A stretch of DNA of 64,000 bases from Bacillota bacterium (GTDB lineage Bacteria; Bacillota; Clostridia; Oscillospirales; Ruminococcaceae): the NCBI GenBank assembly GCA_029572815.1, contig JAKPUQ010000112.1, positions 1-64,000 of the forward strand. The letters run 5' to 3'. Under the pieces are notes generated by a model. The model was not told the DNA's origin. It did not search any database and saw only the letters and a program-made list of their open reading frames with translations. The translations under genes and the position numbers were made by a program. How positions within the stretch are numbered: the first letter of the stretch is position 1; the number at the start of each line of letters is the position of its first letter. Positions 33,690 through 42,928 of the stretch are shown piece after piece.

Positions 33690-33815
33690 GGACAACGCTC
33701 CCGACAGTTCGTTTGCGCCATCCTGTCGTTAAACAAAACCAGGGCATCTGTGAGTGCAGGGATAATGCGCTCTTAATGTGATACAGATGCGTCTGCCGGT
33801 GGCAGGCGCTTTTTT
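33690..33815 (+). ncRNA. putative preQ1 riboswitch leader with terminator
   Basis: A structured leader directly upstream of queDE-folE-queCF. It contains CGACAG / CTGTCG closing a 15-nt loop (about 33700-33726), whose GTTTG can pair with downstream CAAA(A)C as a pseudoknot. Next comes a long hairpin, GCATCTGT / ACAGATGC (33744-33751 and 33783-33790), with an inner GAGTGCA / TGCGCTC stem. A terminator (GCGTCTGCC-GGT-GGCAGGCGC then six T, 33789-33815) shares its first two bases with the long hairpin. The context and overall shape fit a preQ1 riboswitch, most like class III of Ruminococcaceae, acting by termination. Class assignment is by context and needs a covariance search. Confidence 0.65.
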
Positions 33816-33840
33816 GTTGATATTATCATGAGGTGAAGAA

Positions 33841-34266
33841 ATGTATTATCTGAAAACTTCCGCTGAGTTCGACAGCGCACACTTCCTTGCAGGCTATAAG
33901 GGTAAGTGTGCCAATATCCACGGCCATCGCTGGAAGGTAGAGGTGACTGTGGCTGCGGACGCTCTTATTGAAAGCGGCGAGAAAAGAGGAATGGTCATCG
34001 ACTTCGGCGACTTGAAGCACGAGGTAAGGGCTCTTGCAGACAGCTTCGACCACGCACTTATATATGAAAGCGGCTCACTGAAGGAGAACACACTTGCGGC
34101 TCTCCGCGATGAGGATTTCCGCCTTATTGAGGTGGCTTACCGCCCCACAGCCGAAAACTTCGCAAAGGGCTTCTTCGGCATACTGAGAGAAAAGGGACTT
34201 CCCATCAAGACTGTCACGGTCTATGAGACTCCCGAAAACTGCGCTGTATATGAGGAGGAGATATAA
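33841..34266 (+). CDS. queD: 6-carboxy-5,6,7,8-tetrahydropterin synthase
   Basis: A 141-residue member of the 6-pyruvoyl-tetrahydropterin synthase fold. Zinc ligands are seen in SAEFDSAHFL and NIHGHRWKVEV, with the catalytic Cys in KGKCANIHGH; the Glu of VYETPENCAVY is the pterin anchor. It converts 7,8-dihydroneopterin triphosphate to 6-carboxytetrahydropterin, the second step of queuosine precursor synthesis. It is first in the operon after the riboswitch, and its stop overlaps the next ATG. Confidence 0.95.
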   Translation: MYYLKTSAEFDSAHFLAGYKGKCANIHGHRWKVEVTVAADALIESGEKRGMVIDFGDLKHEVRALADSFDHALIYESGSLKENTLAALRDEDFRLIEVAYRPTAENFAKGFFGILREKGLPIKTVTVYETPENCAVYEEEI

Positions 34267-34925
34267 TGCTGCCCGTAGTTGAAAAATTTGTCAGCATAAA
34301 CGGTGAGGGCGCTCACGCAGGCGAGCTTGCGGTGTTCGTGCGCTTCCGCGGCTGCAATCTTAACTGCTCTTACTGCGATACCAGCTGGGCAAACAGCGGC
34401 AATGCTCCTGCGGAGTTTGAGACTCCCGGGGAGATAGCCGACTGGGTAAGCGAAACAGGCGTCCGCAACGTTACCCTGACAGGGGGAGAGCCCCTGCTGC
34501 ACAAGGAGTGCGCGGAGGTAATAAGCCTTCTCATGGAGAGGGGCTGCCGCGTGGAGATAGAGACCAACGGCAGCATTGCACTTGATAATTATGCTGAGGC
34601 TGACCGCCGCCCCGTTTTTACCATGGACTACAAGCTGCCCTCCAGCGGCATGGAGGAGTTTATGTGCAGGAGCAATTTCCGCCTGCTGGGCAGCCATGAC
34701 ACGGTGAAGTTCGTTTCGGGCAGCATGGAGGACCTGGAAAGAGCTGCGGAGATAATAGAGGAGTACAGGCTCACGGAGCGCTGCCATGTTTACATCAGTC
34801 CCGTTTTCGGCGAGATAGAGCCTGCTGACATAGTTGAGTTCATGGAGGAGCGGAATATGAACGGGGTAAGGCTCCAGCTCCAGCTCCACAAGTTTATATG
34901 GGAGCCTACAAGGAGGGGCGTCTGA
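34266..34925 (+). CDS. queE: 7-carboxy-7-deazaguanine synthase (radical SAM)
   Basis: A 219-residue radical SAM enzyme. The cluster motif is CNLNCSYC (C-x3-C-x2-C) in RFRGCNLNCSYCDTSW; a TGGEPLL segment and INGEGAHAGELAVFVR are typical of QueE. It rearranges 6-carboxytetrahydropterin to 7-carboxy-7-deazaguanine. Its start overlaps the queD stop by one base, and its stop overlaps the folE start. Confidence 0.95.
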   Translation: MLPVVEKFVSINGEGAHAGELAVFVRFRGCNLNCSYCDTSWANSGNAPAEFETPGEIADWVSETGVRNVTLTGGEPLLHKECAEVISLLMERGCRVEIETNGSIALDNYAEADRRPVFTMDYKLPSSGMEEFMCRSNFRLLGSHDTVKFVSGSMEDLERAAEIIEEYRLTERCHVYISPVFGEIEPADIVEFMEERNMNGVRLQLQLHKFIWEPTRRGV

Positions 34926-35494
34926 TGGACAGAGAAAAAATAGAATATCACGTTCTCGGACTTCTCGAAGCTATAGGAGAGGACCCGAACCGCGAGGGAC
35001 TCAGGGAGACTCCTGCCCGTGTGGCGCGTATGCTTGAGGAGGTCCTTGAGGGAACTGCATATACAAATCACCAGATAGCCGAGATGTTCGGCAAGACCTT
35101 TGAGACTGAGAATGATCCCGATATGGACAGCGCTGTGGTCATGAAGGATATTACCGTTTTCAGCTACTGCGAGCACCATCTGGCACTTATGTACGATATG
35201 AGCGTGAATGTGGCGTACATTCCCCACGGCAGAGTGCTTGGACTCAGCAAGATAGCCCGTATCTGCGATATGGCGGCGAAGCGTTTGCAGCTTCAGGAGC
35301 GTCTCGGCAGGGACATCGCAGAGATAATCTCCGAGGCGGCAGGTACTCCCGATGTGGGCGTAATGATAAGGGGCAGTCACAGCTGCATGACTGCCAGAGG
35401 TATCCGAAATGCCGGCGCAAAGACGGTGACGGGTACGTTCATGGGCGCTTTCAGGGACAGTGCGGAGCTGAAATCCCTGGTGAAGTTTGACTGA
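34925..35494 (+). CDS. folE: GTP cyclohydrolase I
   Basis: A 189-residue FolE of normal length. ATG 34925 is chosen (AAGGAGG upstream, overlapping the queE stop). Motifs include NREGLRETPARVARML, zinc-binding CEHHLALM, GLSKIARI and SHSCMTARGI with the third zinc Cys. Placement within the que operon dedicates it to queuosine: it makes dihydroneopterin triphosphate for QueD, giving a complete GTP to preQ1 route under one leader. Confidence 0.95.
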   Translation: MDREKIEYHVLGLLEAIGEDPNREGLRETPARVARMLEEVLEGTAYTNHQIAEMFGKTFETENDPDMDSAVVMKDITVFSYCEHHLALMYDMSVNVAYIPHGRVLGLSKIARICDMAAKRLQLQERLGRDIAEIISEAAGTPDVGVMIRGSHSCMTARGIRNAGAKTVTGTFMGAFRDSAELKSLVKFD

Positions 35495-35504
35495 GGAGGA
35501 TATT

Positions 35505-36191
35505 ATGAAAGCATTGGTACTTTTCAGCGGCGGCGTTGACAGCACCACCTGTCTCGCCATCGCTGCTGATAAATACGGAGCAGATGAGGTGCTTGCACTG
35601 TCCCTTTACTACGGACAGAAGCACAGCCGCGAGCTTGAGGCGGCAAGGAAGATAGCTGCCCATTACGGCGTAAAGCACAAGGAGCTCGATCTGGCACTGA
35701 TATTCGCTGACAGTGACTGCACTCTGCTTAAAGGCTCCGATGGGGAGATACCCAAGGAGAGCTATGCGGAGCAGCTTGAAAAGACCGACGGCAAGCCTGT
35801 CTCAACCTATGTCCCCTTCAGAAACGGACTTTTCCTGGCTTCTGCGGCAAGTATTGCCCTGTCAAACGGCTGTGAGGAGATATACTACGGCGCTCACAGC
35901 GATGACGCCGCAGGCAATGCCTACCCCGATTGCAGCAGCGACTTCAATGACGCTATCAACCGCGCTATCTACTTGGGAAGCGGCTGTGAGCTGAAGGTAA
36001 CGGCTCCGTTTATAGGCATGAACAAGGCTCAGGTCATCGCAAAGGGACTGGAGCTGGGCGTGCCCTATGAGCTCACCTGGAGCTGCTATGAGGGCGGCAA
36101 CAAGCCCTGCGGAGTCTGCGGAACCTGCCGCGACAGGATAGCCGCATTCAGAGCCAACGGCATGGAAGACCCTGCTATGAAAGGAGAATAA
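35505..36191 (+). CDS. queC: 7-cyano-7-deazaguanine synthase
   Basis: A 228-residue ATP-dependent enzyme. ATG 35505 follows GAGGAGG. The PP-loop is [15 protein letters not shown], and the C-terminal zinc site is in [16 protein letters not shown]. It converts 7-carboxy-7-deazaguanine to preQ0 using ATP and ammonia. Spacing of 10 nt from folE and 1 nt to queF shows operon membership. Confidence 0.96.
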   Translation: MKALVLFSGGVDSTTCLAIAADKYGADEVLALSLYYGQKHSRELEAARKIAAHYGVKHKELDLALIFADSDCTLLKGSDGEIPKESYAEQLEKTDGKPVSTYVPFRNGLFLASAASIALSNGCEEIYYGAHSDDAAGNAYPDCSSDFNDAINRAIYLGSGCELKVTAPFIGMNKAQVIAKGLELGVPYELTWSCYEGGNKPCGVCGTCRDRIAAFRANGMEDPAMKGE

Positions 36192-36192
36192 T

Positions 36193-36690
36193 ATGAGCGG
36201 AAGAACCGAAAATGAAAAGGGGAGCATAACTCTCCTTGGCAATAACAATACCAAGTATTCATCGGATTACGACCCGTCGGTGCTGGAGACCTTTCCCAAC
36301 AAGCACCCCGATAATGATTATTTCGTAAAGTTCAACTGTCCCGAGTTCACAAGCCTGTGTCCTATTACGGGTCAGCCCGACTTTGCCTCAATCTACATAT
36401 CCTATATTCCGGGAGAGAGAATGGTAGAGAGCAAGTCGCTGAAGCTGTATCTGTTCAGCTTCCGCAACCACGGCGACTTCCATGAGGACTGCGTGAACAT
36501 CATCATGAAGGACCTTATAAAGCTTATGGAGCCCAAGTATATTGAGGTATGGGGAAAGTTTCTGCCCCGCGGCGGCATCTCCATAGACCCCTACTGCAAC
36601 TACGGCATTCCCGGTACAAAGTGGGAACAGCTTGCCTGGGACAGGCTCGCACACCATGATATGTATCCCGAGAGTGTAAATAACAGGTGA
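36193..36690 (+). CDS. queF: NADPH-dependent preQ0 reductase
   Basis: A 165-residue unimodular QueF (YkvM type). The catalytic Cys is in [14 protein letters not shown], and the QueF signature is in [20 protein letters not shown] with the substrate-binding Glu. It reduces the nitrile of preQ0 to preQ1, the riboswitch ligand, closing the feedback loop. A strong terminator follows. Confidence 0.96.
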   Translation: MSGRTENEKGSITLLGNNNTKYSSDYDPSVLETFPNKHPDNDYFVKFNCPEFTSLCPITGQPDFASIYISYIPGERMVESKSLKLYLFSFRNHGDFHEDCVNIIMKDLIKLMEPKYIEVWGKFLPRGGISIDPYCNYGIPGTKWEQLAWDRLAHHDMYPESVNNR

Positions 36691-36702
36691 TATATAAAAC
36701 AA

Positions 36703-36738
36703 GCCCCTGAGTGAATGAACACTCAGGGGCGTTTCTGT
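36703..36738. terminator. terminator after the que operon
   Basis: Perfect 11-bp stem GCCCCTGAGTG / CACTCAGGGGC with loop AATGAA, between convergent genes. Confidence 0.85.
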
Positions 36739-36765
36739 TTTATTCAGTTGTCAGCTGTTTGCTTA

Positions 36766-39719
36766 TCAGTCCAGTGATTCGACCAGGTGGAGGAGATGCT
36801 CCTGAATGCGGAGAGCGTCTCCTGAGGTTATGCCCTTTGTGGACTTGTCAACATCTGCATTTGCCTTGCCCTGAGGAGTAAGGTGCTTGGGCGCTGTGCC
36901 GCTGAGACCGTACTTGTCGGGGTTAGCCAGTGACTGCATAATGAGGATAGCGTCTGCAAGCTCAACTGTATCATCGCAGTTTGCGTCGCCTGACTTTGTG
37001 ACAGCAATATCAGTTGTGGTAGTGGTCTTGCCGGGGTCAGGTGTTGTTGTGGTAGTTGTAGTGGTAGTAGGAGGTGTTGTGGTAGTTGTGGTTGTGGTCG
37101 GCAGAGGTCCGGGAACATCCCATGCGTTCTCGGCAAAGTTGATGTTCCATGCGAAGGAAGCCTGCCAGTCTACAGCTGAATCGTTTGTGCTCCATGAGCT
37201 TACGGAATCGGCGTAGCATTTCTGAGCAGGTACCTTTCCGCGCTCCATTCCCAGACTCTTTACATAGTCATCCTGAATTCCTGAGGCGGGACCGCTGACC
37301 ATTACTCCTGAGGGAGCCATGGGGAAATCGTGGTCCAGCTCATATATCCAGTATCTGTTTGAGGGATTATTTGAGTGGTATGTACCGTAGCCTGTGACAT
37401 AGGATATGCCGAGACCGTTTCTTCCGAAAATGTAGTCCATAGCCTGAGTCATGCCGTTGAGATACTTCATATCTGCGTTTGATGCTTCATAAGCATAAGC
37501 CATGATCATGGCGTTATTAGTTATACAAGCATTTGAACCGGCCTCATATCCTGCATGAGTATCATCACCGGGCATACCGATACGCTCCATGACTTCGGCT
37601 CCTTTGAATGGTATACCCATTCCGTTTTTAGAGCTGTTTTCAATTTCAAGCATAGATTCTGCGGCTTGTATGATATTATACTCGATGATTTCCTTGTCCC
37701 TCGCAGCTGTCTTATCGCTGAGGTAAAGCGAAAGTGTTCCCAGAGTAGTAGTATCACTGTTATTGAAGGCTGAGTAGGTAACACCATCTAATTGGGACAG
37801 CTCTATGTCAAACGCCTTTGTGACTCCAGCTCTGCTGTATTTGTTTTCATAGTTCTTCAGCTCGTCATAGTACTCCTCAGCACCTGTGGTTGCGAAGAGC
37901 TCGCAGGCAGCCCAGTATGCTTCGTCCTTGACGCAGCTGTCCTCGTATATGCCTGTGCCCACATATGAGCCTATGGGAGCAAACTGAGGATCCACCCAAT
38001 AATGTCCGCTGCTGACACCGCTGACATCCCATTTTTCCTTGTATGCCATTACAGCCTTCCAGGAATCCTCTGCGTGTTTGAGGCACTCCTTTGCGAAATC
38101 ATCGTCTATGCCCTCCCAGAGACGTGCAGCCTGGGCTGCGCAGGCTATCATATTGAATGTAGCTGCATACGTAGGAGGTCTTACGATACGGACAGGCATA
38201 TATTCTTCGTCATATATGTAGGTTTTTCCTGCAAAACTGTTGGGCCTGTAGTCGCCTGCCTGGTGGTATACGAAGTTTGCGTGATCCTTGCCCCATACTG
38301 AGTCCTTGTCAGCATCAACGATCATCTTGAACATCCACTCAAGCTCATATCTTGCTTCTCTGAGGGACTCCTCGGAGGCATCGCCCCTTGACTTGTCCAT
38401 TTCGTACATATTCTGGAGGAGCCATACAGCGTTAGCGCCTGTGATGACGTTCTTTGTGCTGTCGGAGCCTGTGTACCAGCCGCCTGTTACGTCGATAGAA
38501 TCCCTCTTATCGCCGTCAAATTCTCTGCCGTAGGTTTTTATCCATTCTGACTGGATATATGCGGTATCGTTCTTGTGCATTGCAGAATGAGCAAGCTTGG
38601 ACTTCTTGTCCTTTGGGTTTGATGAGGTTATCTTTGATTCCTCAATATCCTCGTCGGAACGGTTCTGATAGTAGTAGTTCAGGGTGTCTTTGAGGATACC
38701 ACTGTAAACATCATTACCTATCTTGAACTCATGGCTGATGTATTTCTTATAGGTCTCGCCTGTGCGGGAATTTGTGTATATGTTGTCCTTGTCGTCCACC
38801 TCAATTGTGTATGTACCGGGCTCGGAAACAGTTGAGAAATCGAGTATCTGGCAGTAATCGCCTGCTGTTTCGTCATATCCTATGGGAGTACCCTTGCCTG
38901 TGTATACGGTCTCGCCGTTTTTCTTGACTGTGAAGCTTACGGGTTCCTTTATCTCCTTGCTTGTGGCGTATGTAGCCTTTTTGTCATTGGCTGTGTAATA
39001 GCCCATCTGGTTCACTCTTACATCGCTTCTGGGGGTAATGATTCCCATTTCATTTGTGGGATCCCAGAGGCAGGGGGGGTGGACTGTGCGTCCTTGTATT
39101 CCTCGCCGCAGGTCTCGCACTCAAGTGTGAGATTATCGAACTTCAGCACTGTTCCCTCGGGGAAGCAGTCCATAGGCTGGTAAGAGCCTGCGCCGCCGTA
39201 CTGGAATGACCATTCAGCCACTTCGATAGTTTTTGTGGCAGTAAATTCACTGTCGAAGCTGTTCTTGCCTTGAATTATTTTGACGTTGTCCCAGCCCTGA
39301 TCCCAGTTGCTGGCATTGTTCTGCCATACGCCTACGCCGTTATAGTCAGTACCTGCGATATGAGTGTGCAGCTCTCCTTCGGCAGAGGCTTCTAACTCCC
39401 AGTGTACCTTGTACTTGTGCCCCTGCTCAATATGGAGATTTCTGTGGCGTATACCCAGATCCCATCTTGAGTCGCCGCCGCGCTGATATCCGCCGGGATT
39501 GACGATAGTGATATTAAAGCTGCCGTCCTTGGTGTCGAAGCGCTGCTCTGCGGGGCGAATGGAATATGCTGTCCATGGCAGCACTATCCCGTCGTTGAAG
39601 TCATTCTGTCCGAGACAATCAGCATTAGCTGTAAATGGTGCAAATGCGGCAGTGCTTACCGCAGCTATTGAAGCTGCCATTAGTCTCTGAATGATTTTTT
39701 TGGGTGACCTGTGTTTCAT
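36766..39719 (-). CDS. GH9-family dockerin glycoside hydrolase with CBM4-like module, frameshifted
   Basis: Begins at ATG 39719 (GGGAGGG upstream) with a signal peptide. A CBM4-like carbohydrate-binding module follows at about 35-205 (HIEQGHKYKVHWELEASAEG, then EWSFQYGGAGSY). The frame breaks in a G7 run at 39073-39079, and the other frame carries the Ig-like domain (DVRVNQMGYY), the GH9 catalytic domain, a Pro/Thr linker and a type I dockerin (about the last 75 residues, first loop DANCDDTVE). Joined, the protein is about 980 residues. Catalytic motifs are altered: GGWYTGSDS instead of GGWYDAGDH, NPSNR instead of PHHR, and TNDSAVDW instead of TNEVxIxW, so the usual acid Glu is Asp. It should be a cellulosomal subunit, but its activity is doubtful or specialised. 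Confidence 0.85.
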
Positions 39720-39769
39720 GATTGTTCCCTCCCTGATATGTTTGCCGTTTTTACGGCATATTATTTATC

Positions 39770-39825
39770 ATATCCGCGGTAATAATTGTTGTAAAAAATA
39801 ACAATCATTTTAACTTATATCCGCG
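39770..39825 (-). promoter_or_regulatory. leader repeats of the GH9 gene
   Basis: ATATCCGCG occurs at 39770-39778 and 39817-39825, 47 bp apart, and between them lies ATTGTT-N9-AACAAT. They sit between the minus-strand promoter and the ATG and may bind a regulator. Confidence 0.45.
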
Positions 39826-39836
39826 AATATATATCT

Positions 39837-39865
39837 ATTATATACTATTGTTTTATGTTAGTCAA
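39837..39865 (-). promoter_or_regulatory. promoter of the GH9 gene (minus strand)
   Basis: On the minus strand TTGACT (39865-39860), 17-bp spacer, TATAAT (39842-39837); leader of about 110 nt. Confidence 0.7.
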
Positions 39866-39876
39866 GTATAAAAAGC

Positions 39877-39908
39877 CCGCTCCCGAGTTTTTTCGGGAGC
39901 GGTTTTTT
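39877..39908. terminator. terminator between the diguanylate cyclase and GH9 genes
   Basis: Stem CCGCTCCCGA / TCGGGAGCGG with loop GTTTTT and flanking A and T tracts. Both genes are on the minus strand, so it ends the cyclase transcript. Confidence 0.85.
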
Positions 39909-39946
39909 AAGAGAGGCTTTACACAAGCTTGACTGTATGTCATAAT

Positions 39947-41254
39947 TCAGCGAAATACCGCCTTTACGCAGTTTCTTCCCACGGACTTTGCTTCGTATAC
40001 AGCTTTGTCCATACGGTCAAAGGCAGATGATATGCTGTCATCGGCGGATATTGTCGTTACCCCTATACTACAGGTGATATTGCCGATCTTGTCGAATTGC
40101 TCGGCGGCAACTCTCTCTCGGAGAGCCTCGGCGGTAGAGACAGCTTTGTCGGCGTCCGAATTGTAGAGCACAACTACGAACTCCTCGCCGCCCCAGCGTC
40201 CTGCAACAGCCTTCATGCCCGACACAAAGCCGTCGATGACCTGTGCAAAGTGTACCAGAGTGGCATCGCCTGCGGAGTGACCATATAGGTCATTTACCCG
40301 CTTGAAGAAGTCTATATCCAGTATCATAATGGCAGCGCTGCCGCCGTCTTTTCTGATACCCTCGATGGCGTTGTCCATTTCGGTCTCGATCTGTCTGTGG
40401 TTGTATATGCCTGTCAGCGGATCCTTCAATGCCAGATCCTCATAGGTTTTCAGTGTAGTCATAAGCTTTTCAGCACTCTCGTGGATATCCTGCACCATGA
40501 ATACGAAGCGAAAATCATCGGGATTAGCGGTCTCGGCACGTCTGAATATGAGCTTTACCCATATGTACTTGCCCTCAAGGTTCATCATGAGGCAGTCATA
40601 GGAGGAGGTGCGTCCCACGGACAGGTTTTTCTTCAGGTACTCGGGATCGGTGCGTTCAAGGAATATGTCCTGATCCTCGGGCCAGATCATGTTGACGATC
40701 ATAAGCCGCCAGTCCGAGTATTTAAGCTGCTGGTTCATGACTTCGTCAGATATTTCGGTGATGCTGATACTGTTGGTGGTGTCCTTGATCAGATCCACAT
40801 ACATTGAGAAAAGATAGGTATCCTGAATGGTGTCAACCTTCTTGGTAGTGAGAGTCTCGTCGATATACTGGCTTCCGTCCAGCTCGTCCAGTAATATGAG
40901 GTATACCTCCTGGCTTACTAAGGGATAAACGGTCATCTGGACTATATGGGTAATGCTGTCCACATTTATGTTTATCCTCTTGCTGTATTTGCCTACGAAT
41001 TTGCCGGCAGTGGGGATAAATACGCGGTAGCCCTCTATGACGGTATCTGAGCTGTTGTTCAGGTGGTACCAGAGCTTTTCTATAAGGTCGTGGTAGCTGC
41101 CGTCTTTTTCAAGAAAGGTCTCAAAGACTCCACGTCTTATGAGCGTTCTGTAGACGTCCTTTTTGCCGTCGGCAATGACTACTGCGTCAACGTTTTCGCC
41201 TGCATAGCGCATTGCCTCCTCGAGAGTGATCTCGTTGATGTTGTCGGTATTCAC
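39947..41254 (-). CDS. diguanylate cyclase (GGDEF)
   Basis: A 435-residue protein started by GTG 41254 after AGGGGGA. The C-terminal GGDEF domain (about 270-435) begins with DPLTGIYNHRQIETEM, has metal site MILDIDFFKRVND and active site GRWGGEEFVVVL, so it should make c-di-GMP. The allosteric RxxD I-site, normally five residues before the active site, is absent (SGMK), so product inhibition by that route is unlikely. The N-terminal about 260 residues are soluble, with a PAS-like segment (MNLEGKYIWVKLIFRRAET); no TM helix is present. It stands alone. Confidence 0.9.
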   Translation of the reverse strand: MNTDNINEITLEEAMRYAGENVDAVVIADGKKDVYRTLIRRGVFETFLEKDGSYHDLIEKLWYHLNNSSDTVIEGYRVFIPTAGKFVGKYSKRININVDSITHIVQMTVYPLVSQEVYLILLDELDGSQYIDETLTTKKVDTIQDTYLFSMYVDLIKDTTNSISITEISDEVMNQQLKYSDWRLMIVNMIWPEDQDIFLERTDPEYLKKNLSVGRTSSYDCLMMNLEGKYIWVKLIFRRAETANPDDFRFVFMVQDIHESAEKLMTTLKTYEDLALKDPLTGIYNHRQIETEMDNAIEGIRKDGGSAAIMILDIDFFKRVNDLYGHSAGDATLVHFAQVIDGFVSGMKAVAGRWGGEEFVVVLYNSDADKAVSTAEALRERVAAEQFDKIGNITCSIGVTTISADDSISSAFDRMDKAVYEAKSVGRNCVKAVFR

Positions 41255-41490
41255 GTTCAGTCCCCCTAAAAGCTGTATAGTTCAGCTTCTCACGGCGTAT
41301 CATGCCGGAAAAGTTTTATTCTTTATGTATATGATAACATATAATAACATTTGAAATGATAATATTCTGTAAATTTTCAACAATTGATATAGCTATTTGT
41401 AACAGTACACAATCCAAGGCAGCTTGACTTGTATAAAATGCAGAAAACACAGGCTTTTCAGAAAAAAGAAAAGTTTTTTTGAAAAAGTAC
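41255..41490. other. AT-rich intergenic stretch
   Basis: No gene or strong structure seen apart from AT-rich imperfect palindromes near 41330-41360 (ATATGATAACATATAATAAC). It must hold the cyclase promoter, but I could not fix a clear -35/-10 pair. Confidence 0.3.
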
Positions 41491-41522
41491 TTGACATCTT
41501 ATTATTTTTATGATATTATCAT
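41491..41522 (+). promoter_or_regulatory. nrtR-pncA-pncB promoter with dyad at the -10
   Basis: TTGACA (41491-41496), 17-bp spacer, TATTAT (41514-41519). The palindrome ATGATA-T-TATCAT (41510-41522) covers the -10 and is a candidate operator for the encoded NrtR. Confidence 0.65.
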
Positions 41523-41544
41523 AATAGAAATAACAGAGGAGGTG

Positions 41545-42372
41545 ATGCTGGTGGCAACAGAAAAGGAGTTCCTGTCGGCATATAAGCTCAGCGACTATGA
41601 GAGACCTTCCGTCACAGCCGATGTGGCGGCGTTCATGATAAGGTCCGAGGAAAAGACCAGCTACCGCCGCAATCCCGAGAACAGGCTCACATTGCTGCTG
41701 ATAAAGAGGGGCGGTCATCCCTATAAGGATATGTGGGCGCTGCCGGGGGGCTTTCTCAACTCAAATGAGACGATCGAGGAATGTGCTCTCAGGGAGATAA
41801 AGGAGGAGACCAATGTCCTTCCCGTTTCCATCATGCCTGTGGGAGTTTTCAGCCGCCCCGGCCGTGACCCGAGAGGCTGGATAATCTCACACGCCTATGT
41901 TTCCGTCATCGGGGACGAGTCCGTGAAGCAGGTCGCTATGGACGACGCCTCCGACGCACAGTGGTTCGATGTGGACTTCGACAGGGGCGAGGGCGGTGAA
42001 TATCACCTGACTCTCAGCTGCGGAGATGTGGTGCTGAGGGCTGTCCTCACCGAGGAGAGCTCGGGCTTCGGACGTACCTCATTCGCCATAAAGGACAGCG
42101 GTACCCTTGCCTTTGACCACGCAGCCATGATAGCTTCTGCCGTTACAGCTCTCAGGAGAGCGGCGAGAAGCTACGATACCATTTTTGACTTCCTGCCTGA
42201 GGCGTTTACTCTCACCGCCTTCCAGAAGGTGCAGGAGACCATACTGAACGTTTCCTTCCTGTCTGCAAATTTCAGACGAATGGTCAGCAGGTATGTGGAG
42301 GAGACAGGGGAGATAGTAAGGGGCGAGGGACATCGTCCCGCCAAGCTCTACAGACGCAAAAACAATGATTAA
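41545..42372 (+). CDS. nrtR: NrtR-type Nudix/winged-helix regulator of NAD metabolism
   Basis: A 275-residue protein with an N-terminal Nudix domain and a C-terminal winged helix. The Nudix box GGFLNSNETIEECALREI then KEETN fits G-x5-E-x7-R-E-x2-E-E. The C-terminal part (TIFDFLPEAFTLTAFQKVQE then ILNVSFLSANFRRMV) is the NrtR DNA-binding domain. NrtR proteins repress NAD-biosynthesis genes and respond to ADP-ribose. ATG 41545 is used because GGAGGTG precedes it; GTG 41551 is an alternative. It is first in an operon with pncA and pncB, the expected targets. Confidence 0.88.
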   Translation: MLVATEKEFLSAYKLSDYERPSVTADVAAFMIRSEEKTSYRRNPENRLTLLLIKRGGHPYKDMWALPGGFLNSNETIEECALREIKEETNVLPVSIMPVGVFSRPGRDPRGWIISHAYVSVIGDESVKQVAMDDASDAQWFDVDFDRGEGGEYHLTLSCGDVVLRAVLTEESSGFGRTSFAIKDSGTLAFDHAAMIASAVTALRRAARSYDTIFDFLPEAFTLTAFQKVQETILNVSFLSANFRRMVSRYVEETGEIVRGEGHRPAKLYRRKNND

Positions 42373-42385
42373 GGAGGAGATCATC

Positions 42386-42910
42386 ATGAAAAATATTCTG
42401 GTTGTAGTTGATATGCAGAAGGACTTTGTGGACGGAGCCCTGGGCTCTGCTGAGGCCTGTGCTATAGTTCCTGCGGCTGCAAAGAAGATAGCCGCATTCG
42501 AGGGTGAGATATTCGTTACCTTCGACACTCATTCTGAGAATTATCTGGAGACAGCCGAGGGGAAGAAGCTTCCCGTTCCTCACTGCATAAAGGGCACAGA
42601 GGGCTGGGAGCTGGACAAGGATATTGCAGAGGCTCTCAAGGGAAAGAACTTTACTCCCGTTGAGAAAAAGACCTTCGGCTCTGTTGATCTTCCGAAGCTC
42701 ATAAAAAAGGCAGCGGGCAATGAGGAGTTCACTGTTGAGCTCATCGGTCTCTGCACGGATATATGCGTTGTAAGCAACGCCCTGCTCATAAAGGCGAGCT
42801 TCCCCGAGGCTCCCATAGCCGTGGACGCAGCCTGCTGCGCAGGAGTTACACCTCTTAAGCACGATGCAGCCCTTGAGACCATGAGAAGCTGCCAGATAGA
42901 CGTTATATAA
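42386..42910 (+). CDS. pncA: nicotinamidase
   Basis: A 174-residue isochorismatase-fold amidase. The catalytic Asp lies in VVDMQKDFVDGALG, the metal ligands in TFDTHSENY, and the nucleophilic Cys in LIGLCTDICVVSNALL. It hydrolyses nicotinamide to nicotinate for NAD salvage. ATG 42386 follows AAGGAGG. It lies 13 nt after nrtR and 18 nt before pncB. Confidence 0.92.
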   Translation: MKNILVVVDMQKDFVDGALGSAEACAIVPAAAKKIAAFEGEIFVTFDTHSENYLETAEGKKLPVPHCIKGTEGWELDKDIAEALKGKNFTPVEKKTFGSVDLPKLIKKAAGNEEFTVELIGLCTDICVVSNALLIKASFPEAPIAVDAACCAGVTPLKHDAALETMRSCQIDVI

Positions 42911-42928
42911 CAGAAAGGATTTGATATT

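Noticed and set aside
34221-35560. Long minus-strand frames (222 and 256 codons) across queE and folE
   Set aside because: They lie opposite two well-defined enzymes and contain no family features.
36887-37216. Val-rich plus-strand frame opposite the GH9 linker and dockerin
   Set aside because: It is the reverse reading of a Thr-rich linker.
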